Source: a bacterium
Lineage (GTDB): Bacteria > UBP15 > UBA6099
Direction: 5' to 3'
NCBI GenBank assembly: GCA_029564595.1
Contig: JAKQPS010000051.1
Location: 47,895-111,894 of the forward strand
Length of the DNA: 64,000 bases
Shown here: in pieces, positions 1 through 9,504 of the stretch
How the letters are laid out: each line of letters begins with the position of its first letter
Numbering within the stretch: the first letter of the stretch is position 1
Translations under genes and position numbers: made by a program
Notes under the pieces: generated by a model
What the model was told of the DNA's origin: nothing
Seen by the model: the letters and a program-made list of their open reading frames with translations, nothing else
Databases searched by the model: none

Positions 1-2
1 GC

Positions 3-3000
3 GAGGAGATGCGGGGCGATTTAAGCGGCAACGTGTCGTCGGCGGAATTTGCTCTGTACAAAATCGATATTTATGAGGCGCTTGAGAAGAGCGATGGCTC
101 CGGATGGGCCGATAACTCCGAATTGAAGCTCAAAAAGGCCGAACTTGTTCGAAAATGGACAGTTCAGTTGCGAGGCAGGGGGGAGAGGAACGAGTGGCGG
201 AGCGCGGAAATCAGCATGGACAATCCGGGGCCGGGGGCGTACGCGCTTCAGGCGACGGGGGGAACGGCCGCGTCGTATAAGTTGCTGATAGTCAGCGATA
301 TCGCGATGCTCGTCAGATGGGACGATGAGAAGGCGGTCGTGTTTGTTGCGGACAGGCGGACGGGCGCTGGCGCGGCTGGCGCGGCGGTTTCCGCCTTTAT
401 CGACGGCAAGTGGATCAGACTCGCGTGCGACAACAATGGAATGACGGAATTTGAAGCGCCCGGCTCCGGCTCGATCCCGGTTGTGGCGGAAAAGAGCGGC
501 AGTTTCGCAGCGTCGAATTTTTACTCGTACGGAGAATCGCCTTACGAAAAACAGAAAGTCTATATTTACACCGATAGGCCGGTCTACAGGCCGGGACAGA
601 AGGTGAATATCAAGGGCGTCGCAAGGCTCCGGGACGGCTCGGAATATTCGCTTCCATCGGCTGGTTCCGTGAGGGTGTTTATCGACGATCCGCGCGGCAA
701 CAAGGTGTTCGATGAAGAGGCCGGTCTTTCTGAATTCGGGACGTTCTCGGCGGCTTATTCCCCGAAAGGCGGCGCTCCGCTGGGCCATTACTCGATAAGA
801 GTTGAGTTCGCGGGCGTTGTTCAATACCACAACTTCTTGGTTGAGGAATACAGAAAGCCGGAACATGAGATAACTGTTGTCGCCGCGAGGGACAGGATAG
901 TCATGGGAGAGCCTCTCGAATTCTCAATAAAAGCGCATTATTACTTCGGCGAGCCTGTGAAAAACGCCGAAGTTTCTTACGAGATATACGGGCGGAGGAT
1001 ATGGGAGGCCGGGATATTGAGGGGCGGGGCGGCGGAGTACCAGTGGTACTATGACCAAGACCGGGGAGGCTCCCGATGGTGGGGGTATCGAGGCGAACAG
1101 GTGGCTTCAGGCGGCGGAACAACGGACGAGAACGGCGCGATGGAGGTAGTGTTCGCGGACACGAACGCCGAGCAGGACATGGAGTACACTCTCGTCGCGC
1201 GGGTGACGGAGGCCGGAAGGAGAGAGGCGCAGGGAGAAGGCTCGGCGCGCGTTTACAGAGGCGAATACAAGCTGTCTGTCCGCCCCGACCGTTATATGGC
1301 GAGGCCCGGAGATAAAGCGAGCGCGCTTGTGGGCGCGACGGACCTTTTCGGCGCTCCGGTTTCCCGCAAGGTCGATGTGAGGATTGATATAGTGTCATGG
1401 GAGGACGGCGCGCGCTCGGTGAAGAATGTTGCGCAAACGCAAGTTGAGACGTCTTCCGCCACCGGCGAGGCGTCAATTGAATTCACGCCTGACGAACCGG
1501 GATACTACGAGATAACCGCGTCCGGAAAGAGCGCGGCGGGGTATGTGTTCTCGGAGACAGCCGGACTCTACGTGTCCGACAGGGGCGCGCGCTACAGGTG
1601 GGGGGCGTCTCGCGATATTGAAATTATCCTCGACAAGGACAGCTATGCGGAAGGGGAGGAAGTCAACGCGCTGATAATATGGAGCGCGGGGGACGCGGAC
1701 GCGCTTGCGACGCTAGAGGCGGAAGGCATCATCGACAGCAAGGCGCTGAAGTTCGAGAACGGCGCGGCGCATTACTCTTTTAAAGTCGGGCCAGAACACA
1801 AACCCAATGTTTATCTGACTGTCTCAGCGTTCAGGGACAACAATCTTCTGACGCAGACGATGAATATCGTGTGCCCGCCCACAGAGAATTTTTTGGATTT
1901 AAAAATCATCTCGGACAAGGCCGTCTATAAGCCGGGAGAACTCGCCCGCGTCACAGTGGAGGCGCGAGACAGAGACGGAAATCCTGTGTCTGCCGAACTC
2001 TCCATTGGAGTTGTGGACGAGTCGATCTACGCGGTCAGGCCGGACGACACGACGGACATTCGCGAGTTTTTCTATGGAAGGCGATACTCGAGGGTAGGCA
2101 TGGCATCGTCCTTGTGGTTCATGGGGGGCGGCCGGGGAATGGTGGCGGACATGGCGGCTCCGGCGGCGGCTCCCCAAGCGGAGGGGAATCTGGCGTTCGC
2201 GGGAAGGGCTAAGAGCGAGAAGTCGGCAGGCGGCGAGTTCGCGCCCGCGCAGATTCGCAGTTATTTTCCGGACACCGCGCACTGGGCCGCGCATCTGATA
2301 ACAGATGAGGAAGGCCGGGCGACGGCCGAGTTCATGATGCCGGACTCGCTCACTTCATGGAGAGTGGCCACAAGGGCGGCGACCGCGCAAACGGCGGTCG
2401 GCCAAACAACGTCCGACGTCGCGACCCGGAAAAACCTTATGGTTCGCCTCAGGACGCCGCGATTCTTCACTCAGGGCGACAAGTTGCGCGTGACTGCGCT
2501 GATTGACAACTATCTCGACGCCGACAAGGAAGTCCTCGCGGTTCTGAACGCCACTGGTTTGAGGCTGCTGGAAAAGAACGAGAAGACAGTCCGGGTAAAA
2601 GCAGTAGGAAACGCGCTCGTGGAATGGAGCGCGGTCGTGGAGACGCCCGGCTCCGCTTGGGTGACGGCCAAGGCTCTCTCAGACGAGGAATCCGACGCTA
2701 TGCAGTTGACCATCCCTGTGTTGCCCAGAGGCGCGAGGGGCGGAGAAACGGCGGCGGGCGAGGCGGGCGCGCGCGCGGCTCTGTCTCTGAAGCTTCCTCA
2801 AAACCGCATCGCGGGCACGGAGAGCCTGAAGATAAAACTCGCTCCTTCGTTGACCGGAGGCATGTTCGCCGCGTTTGAGTATCTGGCGGACTATCCTTAC
2901 GGATGCGTGGAACAGACTATGAGCCGGTTTTTGCCGAACGCGGTTATGGCGGAGGCTCTTCAGAAGGCCGGAAAGCCTCTTACGGGCAAGCTTAAAGAGC

Positions 3001-4328
3001 TGCCGGACATGGCGGCGAAGGGCTATGAGCGTCTCGCGGATATGCAGAACGAGGACGGGAGCTGGGGATGGTGGAAGGGCGACGAGCGGAACGCGATGAT
3101 AACCGCTTACGTGGTGTTCGGTCTTGCGCGGGCGGCAAGGGCGGATTTTACTCCGCCGGAAGGAATGCTGCCGAGGGGCGCGGCCGCTCTTGAGAATATG
3201 TTCGGGGCGCTGAAAGACCCTGACGAGAAAGCTTACGTCCTGTTTGCTCTGGCGCAGGCGGGATACGCGGAAGGCGAACGAGGAACCATCCGCATGAATA
3301 ACGGCATGGACAGGGCGGGCGAAGCTAAAAAACTTTACTCGTCGCGGGAAAAGCTGACACACTACGGAAAGGCTCTACTGGGGATAGCCTGTTCGGAACT
3401 CGGCATGAAAGACGAGGCGAAAAAGATAGCGGGCGAGCTTGCGAAGTCTGCTGAGGTCACGGCTTCCGCCGCAAGCTGGAAGACGAAAACGGACAGATAC
3501 AGATGGACGGACAACGCGGTGGAGACTGCGGCGTTCGCCTTGATGGCGATACTCGAAGCCGACGCGAAAAATCCCGTCGCGTCGAAGGCGGCGAACTTCA
3601 TAAACATGTCGCGGATGGGCGACGGATGGCGCTCGACAAGAGACACCGCCGCCGCTCTTCTCGCTCTGACGATGTTCATGGAAAAGCGCGAATCTGGCGC
3701 GACGAATTTCAGCTATGTCGTCACCGTGAACGGAGTTGAGGCGGGAAAGGGAGAAATGACCGCCGCAGACATCGACGGCGAAGGCGTTGTGATCGACGCC
3801 ACGCGCCTCGCCGCTCCGGGAAACAACAAAATCGTTATCGAAAAGTCGGGCGAGGGAAATCTTTATTACAACGCGGCTTTGAACTACCACGAGGCGGCGG
3901 ACTTCCTGAAGTCGAAGGACAACGGCATCAAAGTGGAAAGATGGTATTCTTGGGACGCCGAAGGAAAGAAAAAACTCGGAGCCTCGACAAGATTGAGAAC
4001 CGGGGATCGGATATGGTCGCACGTCAGAATCCGGCCCCGCGCGGCTTTCGACTATGTGATGGTGGAGAACTACCTTCCCAGCGGTTTCGAAGTGGACAGG
4101 GACGAACGCGGATTTCCCGGCTATTATTACTGGACCAACCGGGAGATTAGAGACGACCGCGTCGTGGCGTTTCTGACGCGAATGTGGGACAGGGAATATG
4201 TCATGAGCGTGTCGATGCGGGCGGAGACTCCGGGCGAGGTGACGGCGATGCCTTGCGCCGCCGAACTAATGTACTTTCCGGAAGTTAACGGCAGGTCGTC
4301 GGAAGCCAAGTTTATCATTGAGGAATAG
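3..4328 (+). CDS. alpha-2-macroglobulin family protein, 5' truncated
   Basis: Bacterial alpha-2-macroglobulins are large periplasmic or lipid-anchored proteins thought to trap foreign proteases through a reactive thioester. The thioester motif GCVEQ is encoded at 2901-2915. An MG2-type strand pair with the YxxTDRPVYRPGQ pattern lies near 560-600. A low-complexity Ala/Gly bait-like stretch lies around 2130-2240, followed by the conserved SYFPDTAHW and LTSWRVATRA region that precedes the thioester domain. The alpha/alpha toroid with its NEDGSWGWWKGD repeat follows. The frame is open to the first bases of the window and no signal peptide is visible, so the true start lies upstream; an ATG at 9 is not supported as a start. 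A glycyl-radical activase follows after 10 bp. The usual partner, a PBP1C-type transglycosylase, is not in the window. Family assignment is secure; the protease-trap role is inferred from the family. Confidence 0.92.
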   Translation, partial: EEMRGDLSGNVSSAEFALYKIDIYEALEKSDGSGWADNSELKLKKAELVRKWTVQLRGRGERNEWRSAEISMDNPGPGAYALQATGGTAASYKLLIVSDIAMLVRWDDEKAVVFVADRRTGAGAAGAAVSAFIDGKWIRLACDNNGMTEFEAPGSGSIPVVAEKSGSFAASNFYSYGESPYEKQKVYIYTDRPVYRPGQKVNIKGVARLRDGSEYSLPSAGSVRVFIDDPRGNKVFDEEAGLSEFGTFSAAYSPKGGAPLGHYSIRVEFAGVVQYHNFLVEEYRKPEHEITVVAARDRIVMGEPLEFSIKAHYYFGEPVKNAEVSYEIYGRRIWEAGILRGGAAEYQWYYDQDRGGSRWWGYRGEQVASGGGTTDENGAMEVVFADTNAEQDMEYTLVARVTEAGRREAQGEGSARVYRGEYKLSVRPDRYMARPGDKASALVGATDLFGAPVSRKVDVRIDIVSWEDGARSVKNVAQTQVETSSATGEASIEFTPDEPGYYEITASGKSAAGYVFSETAGLYVSDRGARYRWGASRDIEIILDKDSYAEGEEVNALIIWSAGDADALATLEAEGIIDSKALKFENGAAHYSFKVGPEHKPNVYLTVSAFRDNNLLTQTMNIVCPPTENFLDLKIISDKAVYKPGELARVTVEARDRDGNPVSAELSIGVVDESIYAVRPDDTTDIREFFYGRRYSRVGMASSLWFMGGGRGMVADMAAPAAAPQAEGNLAFAGRAKSEKSAGGEFAPAQIRSYFPDTAHWAAHLITDEEGRATAEFMMPDSLTSWRVATRAATAQTAVGQTTSDVATRKNLMVRLRTPRFFTQGDKLRVTALIDNYLDADKEVLAVLNATGLRLLEKNEKTVRVKAVGNALVEWSAVVETPGSAWVTAKALSDEESDAMQLTIPVLPRGARGGETAAGEAGARAALSLKLPQNRIAGTESLKIKLAPSLTGGMFAAFEYLADYPYGCVEQTMSRFLPNAVMAEALQKAGKPLTGKLKELPDMAAKGYERLADMQNEDGSWGWWKGDERNAMITAYVVFGLARAARADFTPPEGMLPRGAAALENMFGALKDPDEKAYVLFALAQAGYAEGERGTIRMNNGMDRAGEAKKLYSSREKLTHYGKALLGIACSELGMKDEAKKIAGELAKSAEVTASAASWKTKTDRYRWTDNAVETAAFALMAILEADAKNPVASKAANFINMSRMGDGWRSTRDTAAALLALTMFMEKRESGATNFSYVVTVNGVEAGKGEMTAADIDGEGVVIDATRLAAPGNNKIVIEKSGEGNLYYNAALNYHEAADFLKSKDNGIKVERWYSWDAEGKKKLGASTRLRTGDRIWSHVRIRPRAAFDYVMVENYLPSGFEVDRDERGFPGYYYWTNREIRDDRVVAFLTRMWDREYVMSVSMRAETPGEVTAMPCAAELMYFPEVNGRSSEAKFIIEE

Positions 4329-4338
4329 CAGGCAATAA

Positions 4339-5256
4339 ATGAACGCGCGCAATGCGGGACAGGCTTTGATTCTCAACATCCGGAGGAACTCGCTCGACGA
4401 CGGGCCGGGCATACGCACGACGGTGTTTTTCAAGGGCTGCCCGCTGAACTGTATTTGGTGTCACAACCCGGAGAGCAAAAAGGCGAAACCGGAGCTTTCT
4501 TATGACGCTGCCGTCTGCGTGGGTTGCGGAACCTGCGCGTGGGGGTGTCCCGAATCGGCGATAAGCGAAAACAATCCTTATTTCGTCGACCGCGAAAAAT
4601 GTTCGCTGTGTTTCAAGTGCGCGGAGGCATGTCCGTCACGCGCCCTGAAAAGAATGGGAACTCCGATGACTGTGGCCGAAGTCGTGGAGTCGGCGCTGAA
4701 AGACGCCGCTTTCTACCGTTCATCCGGTGGCGGAGTCACACTGTCGGGCGGCGAGCCGACGGCGTATATGGAGTTCTGCTCCGAATTGATGAGCGAGCTT
4801 TGCAGCGCGGGCGTCGACACTCTTGTCGAGACTTGCGGCCTGTTCGACTTCGACCGTTTTTCTTTGCTCATCCTGCCTTACGCATCCCGGATATTCATTG
4901 ATATCAAGTTGATGGACTCGGCGCGGCATAAGGAGATGTGCGGCGCGGACAACAGAGTTATACTGAGCAACGCGAGGCGTCTTATTGAGGCTTCGGCGCA
5001 AGGCGGGCCGGAAATTCTGCCAAGGATTCCCCTTATTCCGGGCGCGACTGACACGGATGAAAATCTGGCGGCCTCCGCCGCATTTCTGATGGACTGCGGC
5101 GCGACGCGTGTTTCTCTTCTGTCTTACAATCCCACATGGACGGACAAGATGAGAATGCTGGGCGAAGAAACAAAGTTCGCCGCCTCTTCATGGACTTCCG
5201 CCGAGAAGATGGAAAGCTGCCGCGCATTCTTCAAAGACTTTGAAATCGTCCGCTGA
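4339..5256 (+). CDS. glycyl-radical enzyme activating enzyme (PflA-like radical SAM)
   Basis: A 305-residue radical SAM enzyme of the type that installs the glycyl radical on a partner enzyme. The radical SAM cluster is C34-x3-C38-x2-C41 (CPLNCIWC). Two ferredoxin-like 4Fe-4S motifs follow at C60/C63/C66/C70 and C88/C91/C94/C98, as in longer activases such as those of choline TMA-lyase, hydroxyphenylacetate decarboxylase or benzylsuccinate synthase, and unlike short PflA. SGGEP at 136-140 is the SAM-binding GGE motif. The gene starts 10 bp after the macroglobulin stop and may be co-transcribed with it. No glycyl-radical enzyme lies in the window, so the substrate is unknown. Family is sure, target is not. 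Confidence 0.9.
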   Translation: MNARNAGQALILNIRRNSLDDGPGIRTTVFFKGCPLNCIWCHNPESKKAKPELSYDAAVCVGCGTCAWGCPESAISENNPYFVDREKCSLCFKCAEACPSRALKRMGTPMTVAEVVESALKDAAFYRSSGGGVTLSGGEPTAYMEFCSELMSELCSAGVDTLVETCGLFDFDRFSLLILPYASRIFIDIKLMDSARHKEMCGADNRVILSNARRLIEASAQGGPEILPRIPLIPGATDTDENLAASAAFLMDCGATRVSLLSYNPTWTDKMRMLGEETKFAASSWTSAEKMESCRAFFKDFEIVR

Positions 5257-5313
5257 CGGCAGAAAAAAGCAAACAACCGAAAAACTGAAAAAACGATATG
5301 CGTGGCGATGGCA

Positions 5314-5868
5314 TTAACCGCGCTGGAAGCAGTTCCAGAAGCGGTTTTTCTTAATCGCTCGGATTATGGAGTCTTTCGAGCGGCGGCAGTCGAGTTCGAT
5401 CCATGCGCGGCCGCAGCCGATTCGAGTGTGAGAGTCGTCGGACGCGATCCTCGGCAATCCCAGTTCATCAGTGTTGAACTCATTGTCCGGAAACCCCTTG
5501 GTCGTGAATTCCACCGCGTCGAGCGGGTATTTCAGGGCGACAGCCGCGACGCGCTCTTTCGCCTGTTCTAGGGTCAGGTCATACTCTCCGATGTGATTGA
5601 GAATATGAAGCGTCTCTTCTTCGCCCCATATTTTGTTCACGTGCACGTAGCCTTTCTCGAAGACAGTCAACTCGACGCCTTTGAATATGATGAGGTCGGA
5701 TTTGACTGACGCGTAAGTGTCGTCGCTGGAGGACTTCAGCAGATAGTCGTGGTCGGTGAAAGCGATGAAGTCATAGCCAAGTTCAGAGTATATATCGGCG
5801 GCTTCCTGAGGAGAGAGTTTTCCGTCGGAGCAGGTGGTATGGACATGGAGACAGCCTTTGAGAAGCAT
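5314..5868 (-). CDS. PHP-domain metal-dependent hydrolase
   Basis: A 184-residue single-domain PHP protein, the fold found in histidinol phosphatase, polymerase-associated phosphatases and nucleoside phosphate phosphoesterases. Visible metal ligands are H8-x-H10 (LHVHT), D39-H40 (FTDHD), E66 (KGVELT), H88/H92 (HILNH) and D145 with H147 (ASDDSH), so the set looks intact. No extra domain is present. It is convergent with the activase gene and separated from it by 57 bp. Its own transcription appears independent of the zinc-ribbon gene, which ends 76 bp upstream. Substrate unknown; a small phosphoester is plausible from the family. Confidence 0.85.
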   Translation of the reverse strand: MLLKGCLHVHTTCSDGKLSPQEAADIYSELGYDFIAFTDHDYLLKSSSDDTYASVKSDLIIFKGVELTVFEKGYVHVNKIWGEEETLHILNHIGEYDLTLEQAKERVAAVALKYPLDAVEFTTKGFPDNEFNTDELGLPRIASDDSHTRIGCGRAWIELDCRRSKDSIIRAIKKNRFWNCFQRG

Positions 5869-5944
5869 GGGAAGGGGCGAGCGGCCTCCCGAACCGCGAC
5901 AACGCGCATAATAACAGAGGCGGGACTAAAAGGCAAATGAAGCG

Positions 5945-8491
5945 TCAGCCTCTAGCGGAGAGATATTTTGCGTCTGACACAGCGCGGTTGACGCTGAGGG
6001 CGTGGAAGAACAAACACTGCGCGGCGGCGGGAGCCAGCCACAGCGGGTCAGTGAACGCGAACCCTGAGAAGTGGGCGGCGCAAACAAGACCGAGAGCGGC
6101 TGCGGCCCCGAAATATTGCAGCGCGTGTATATTCTGTCCGTTGTAAAGCTGTCCGAGTCCCGGCATAAGAACAGAAAGGACGCCGGCCAGCGCGGGTTTT
6201 TTGAACACTACGCCGCACTGTTGGCACGACGTCGAATCAGGCGGCACGGGCTGGCAGCAATTCGGGCAGAGCGGGCGAATCGTGCGTTGGGGCGCTGTCT
6301 TGGGCAGCGCGTTTAATCTGTTCACAAGCCAATCCATGCGGGCGGCGAACGCCGCCGCTCCCCAATAATGCGGAGTCAGAACCCTGACGGGGCCTCCGGC
6401 AACCGGTTGCAGGTCGAACGTCCAGTACGATTGTAGAAACGGCGAGCGCAGTTCCGCGCCTTGGAAGTCCCTAAGCGGTCTGGCCCTGACCAGAGGCGAT
6501 TTAGCAAACAGTCCGCCTTTTCCTCCGGCGTCTATCCACACCAGCCTGTATTCGGTGAGCAGAAGCAGCCCTTGCCTGCGGCTCGGCATTCTGCACAGAA
6601 GCGCGTCCACCAGCTTTTCTTTCGGCGACACACTCTGCGATATTTCAGGCCCCAGCAACCTGAAAAGCTGGTCTCTGTGGCGCAGGTGTTTCTGTTCTGA
6701 AAGGCCTTCGGCCGACCATTTTTTCGTCAGGATGAATGAAACGATAAACCCTGACCATACCAGCAGAGCCGCGACGGCAGCCGGGATGTAAAGTGCGAGA
6801 TGGGGGGTGGATGTCCTTATCAATATTAGGCGGATGATAAACGAGATAATGATTGCTACGGGCACGACTGCGGCTGTTATCGCGTCAGACAGAGTCCCGC
6901 GCCACTGCCGGGATGGAGAGACATTTTCCGGCCCCGGGATGTGGAATATGATTTCGGTGCTGAAAGACTGCGCGCGGCGGCGGGTGTACCTGTGTTCCGC
7001 GTCCTGCCCCAGCCATGCGGCTCTCTGCTTTGAGCCGACAAGCGACATAAGCCCGGCAAGGCCCGCGATACCCAGCATCGTGAACGCGCTCCCGCAGTAT
7101 CTCAGGACAGTGTTAATTGCCGACGAACGTTTCATCCCCGCCACAAGATCCGAAATCTCCTGATAGTGGACATCGACGAAGAACCCCGATTCCGGGTCCC
7201 ACTCCCCGGCGATATAAGCGTCTGGGTCAACGATTGTCAACAGGCCATCGGGGGTTGCGGTTATTGAGCGAGGGTTTACGCGCTGTCCGCTCCTAGTGGC
7301 GATTTCAGACGACGAGATTGTGTTTCCGTTAAAATCCATCGTTATGATTATCCCGGGGCGTTTGCCGGACGCGCTGAGCATCGACACGTATACTAGGCCC
7401 CGCTTCGCGTCCACCGCCAGACTATCTGGAAAAAATCTCGCTCCCAGAGAAATCTCATGTCCGGGATGGTTCACCGCGACCTTCTCCGTCCGATTGTCGC
7501 CGGGTATGACCGCGTTGTGCGGGAAGTTCCATGTTTCGACGAATTTATACTCCCGGTCGAGAACCTGTATTCGCAGATTCAGCGTGTCGGCAACTAGGAG
7601 ATACCCGTCGGGCAGTTCGGCGACGCCGCCCGGCGATCTTAAATCGGCGAAACCGGAGCCGTATCCTCCTGCAGAAGCCACAAGCTTGCGCGACATATCT
7701 ATAACATCCACGCGGTTGTCATCCCGGATAGATATAGCCACATTTCCGTCGCTGAGAGCGGAGAACCTGTAGTCTCGTCCGAGTTTGCCGAGGCCGAACT
7801 GGTCTAGCCATTTTCCGCTCTGCTCCAGAAGATCCACCGTGCCTCTGAACGGATTTGCAATCCAGATATTTCCGTTCGGGGCGATGTCGAAAAAAACCAT
7901 CCCTCGAAGCATCCAGCTTCCAGATTCTTTTTTGACCCAGCTTGAGCGGCCCGACGTGTCGAACCGGCATAGCTTTCTGGTGGTTGAAAAATAGAAGCTG
8001 TCGCGTGTTATAGTGTATTGAACAGGTCTTTCCAGCCTCGGTCGGCGTATGGCGGAGACCGCTAGAAAGACCAGTCCTGCCGTCGCCACCGCCACGGCCG
8101 CTATGAAAAGATTCCAATATTTGCTTCTTACCTCCGCCGCAAAGTTGGCGCGAGGCGGTTCGGCAGGCTCTACTCTAGGCAGGTCCGCCGCGGCAACTTC
8201 TTCGACCGTGCCGCCTTCCGTCACCACTGCCCGGAAAGTGTCAGCAAGAACCGGCGTAGTGTCGCCGGACTTGTCCCGGAGCGCTATTTTTCTTCGAGCC
8301 TCCTCGCTTCTGTTGACCCGTTGCGCAGGCTCAGACGACGAGTCCGGCGGGGTAGTCCGGGCGGTTTGCGGAGAGGGCGGAGACTTAAGCGAGGCCGCCT
8401 CGCGCGCCTCGCCGGGCATCTTTGCCCCGCACCCGTTGCAGAACTTCGCTCCGGTCTTCAATTCTTTTCCGCATTCAGGACAAGTCGTCAT
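5945..8491 (-). CDS. dual zinc-ribbon, NHL-repeat, multi-pass membrane protein
   Basis: An 848-residue protein of unusual build. Residues 4-21 are a zinc ribbon (CPEC...CNGC). A polar linker follows, then one membrane segment at about 127-148. Residues about 155-460 look like NHL-type beta-propeller repeats (SPGGVAELPDGYLLVADT and similar strands). Two or three further hydrophobic segments lie at about 470-600, followed by a soluble region that may be PH-like (LLLTEYRLVWIDAGGK). A second zinc ribbon (CPNC...CQQC) sits near 757-772. A hydrophobic C-terminus opens with MPGLGQLYNGQ, as in TM2-like small membrane domains. No function is known to me. It lies 21 bp downstream of another unknown gene on the same strand, so the two are probably co-transcribed. 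The reading frame is secure; domain calls are by eye. Confidence 0.8.
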   Translation of the reverse strand: MTTCPECGKELKTGAKFCNGCGAKMPGEAREAASLKSPPSPQTARTTPPDSSSEPAQRVNRSEEARRKIALRDKSGDTTPVLADTFRAVVTEGGTVEEVAAADLPRVEPAEPPRANFAAEVRSKYWNLFIAAVAVATAGLVFLAVSAIRRPRLERPVQYTITRDSFYFSTTRKLCRFDTSGRSSWVKKESGSWMLRGMVFFDIAPNGNIWIANPFRGTVDLLEQSGKWLDQFGLGKLGRDYRFSALSDGNVAISIRDDNRVDVIDMSRKLVASAGGYGSGFADLRSPGGVAELPDGYLLVADTLNLRIQVLDREYKFVETWNFPHNAVIPGDNRTEKVAVNHPGHEISLGARFFPDSLAVDAKRGLVYVSMLSASGKRPGIIITMDFNGNTISSSEIATRSGQRVNPRSITATPDGLLTIVDPDAYIAGEWDPESGFFVDVHYQEISDLVAGMKRSSAINTVLRYCGSAFTMLGIAGLAGLMSLVGSKQRAAWLGQDAEHRYTRRRAQSFSTEIIFHIPGPENVSPSRQWRGTLSDAITAAVVPVAIIISFIIRLILIRTSTPHLALYIPAAVAALLVWSGFIVSFILTKKWSAEGLSEQKHLRHRDQLFRLLGPEISQSVSPKEKLVDALLCRMPSRRQGLLLLTEYRLVWIDAGGKGGLFAKSPLVRARPLRDFQGAELRSPFLQSYWTFDLQPVAGGPVRVLTPHYWGAAAFAARMDWLVNRLNALPKTAPQRTIRPLCPNCCQPVPPDSTSCQQCGVVFKKPALAGVLSVLMPGLGQLYNGQNIHALQYFGAAAALGLVCAAHFSGFAFTDPLWLAPAAAQCLFFHALSVNRAVSDAKYLSARG

Positions 8492-8512
8492 ATTATCCGA
8501 AAAGCCGCGCCG

Positions 8513-9382
8513 TCACGCTTTTAGGGAGGCTTCAAGAGCCTCGATCACGCGCCGCGTCTGCTCTTTCTTCGCTTTCTTAATGCCTTCGGCGTCGAACACC
8601 TTCGCGCCTGTCACGATTATGAAGTCAGTTACCGTCACATCCTGATCAAGTCCGAGCTGTTTGCCTACCGCCCGCATTATGATGTCGCCTATCAGCAACC
8701 CGGCGAAAGCGCGGCGCATCAGGGCGACGAAGCCGAGTTTGTTCATCGCGAAGCGGGCAAGTTCCAGAAGGGAGTCGCCCGTTTTCGCGTTGCTCTCAGC
8801 CGCGCGGGCCAGCGACAGCGCGTCCGTCAGTATCTTTTCCATATCGGCGTCCGACAGTCTCTCGCAGAACGCCGCCGCCGCCGCGCTCCCAAGCTCGACG
8901 ACAGCCTCGATAAGCTCGTCGTCCGTGTAGTCCGGCCCGTCGTAAGCCTTCTCTTCCAGCCGCTCCAGAATCCCGCCGTCGCCCGTGATTTTTTCGAGAG
9001 CGTCAGCGTCCATGTTTATCCAGCTTCCGACCAGCTCAGCCGCAAGCATCTCCGCGAGCGCCTCTTTCTGGTTTTTGCCGACAATCTTCTCCCGTATCAG
9101 CTTCATCGACTGCTTAAGAGTTTCATCGCTTACTTCGCGCTCATAGTCGATGTCGAAAACGCCGAGAAGGAACTTCTTTATCCTGCGCTCCATTTTCTTT
9201 CTGTCTTCTGAGCCATCTGCGATGTCGTAAAAAGTGTTGGACACAAGATCGAGAAGCTCTGAGAATTCCTTTTTCGGGGCCACCCCGTCAAGAAGAGCCT
9301 CCCGCAGAGGCTCGGTGAATTCCTGCGAAAGCTTTTCGGCCAGAATGGCTAGTTTCCTGCTTTTAGACGACGAATCGGACAT
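8513..9382 (-). CDS. uncharacterised helical protein
   Basis: A 289-residue, strongly charged, mostly helical protein that I do not recognise. It is rich in Glu, Lys, Ala and Asp, has no signal peptide and no clear membrane span. One moderately hydrophobic stretch near the C-terminus (FAGLLIGDIIMRAV) is surrounded by helices. I chose the ATG at 9382 because GGAGG lies about 12 bp upstream; an in-frame ATG at 9427 has no ribosome binding site. It sits between rimO (upstream, 122 bp gap) and the zinc-ribbon/NHL protein (21 bp downstream), so a functional link with the latter is plausible. Confidence 0.75.
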   Translation of the reverse strand: MSDSSSKSRKLAILAEKLSQEFTEPLREALLDGVAPKKEFSELLDLVSNTFYDIADGSEDRKKMERRIKKFLLGVFDIDYEREVSDETLKQSMKLIREKIVGKNQKEALAEMLAAELVGSWINMDADALEKITGDGGILERLEEKAYDGPDYTDDELIEAVVELGSAAAAAFCERLSDADMEKILTDALSLARAAESNAKTGDSLLELARFAMNKLGFVALMRRAFAGLLIGDIIMRAVGKQLGLDQDVTVTDFIIVTGAKVFDAEGIKKAKKEQTRRVIEALEASLKA

Positions 9383-9504
9383 ATCAGGTTCGAACCTCCA
9401 CGAGAGCGCCGGAATGCGCAGGCGCATATTTCAAATCACAATTATACAGCATCAAGGCTGACGGTCGATAGACGGTGTTAAGCAAAGAACTAAACGAGCA
9501 AGTA

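Noticed and set aside
9387-9396. GGTTCGAACC, similar to a tRNA T-arm
   Set aside because: No acceptor, D-arm or anticodon stems can be drawn around it, and it sits in the leader of the unknown helical gene.
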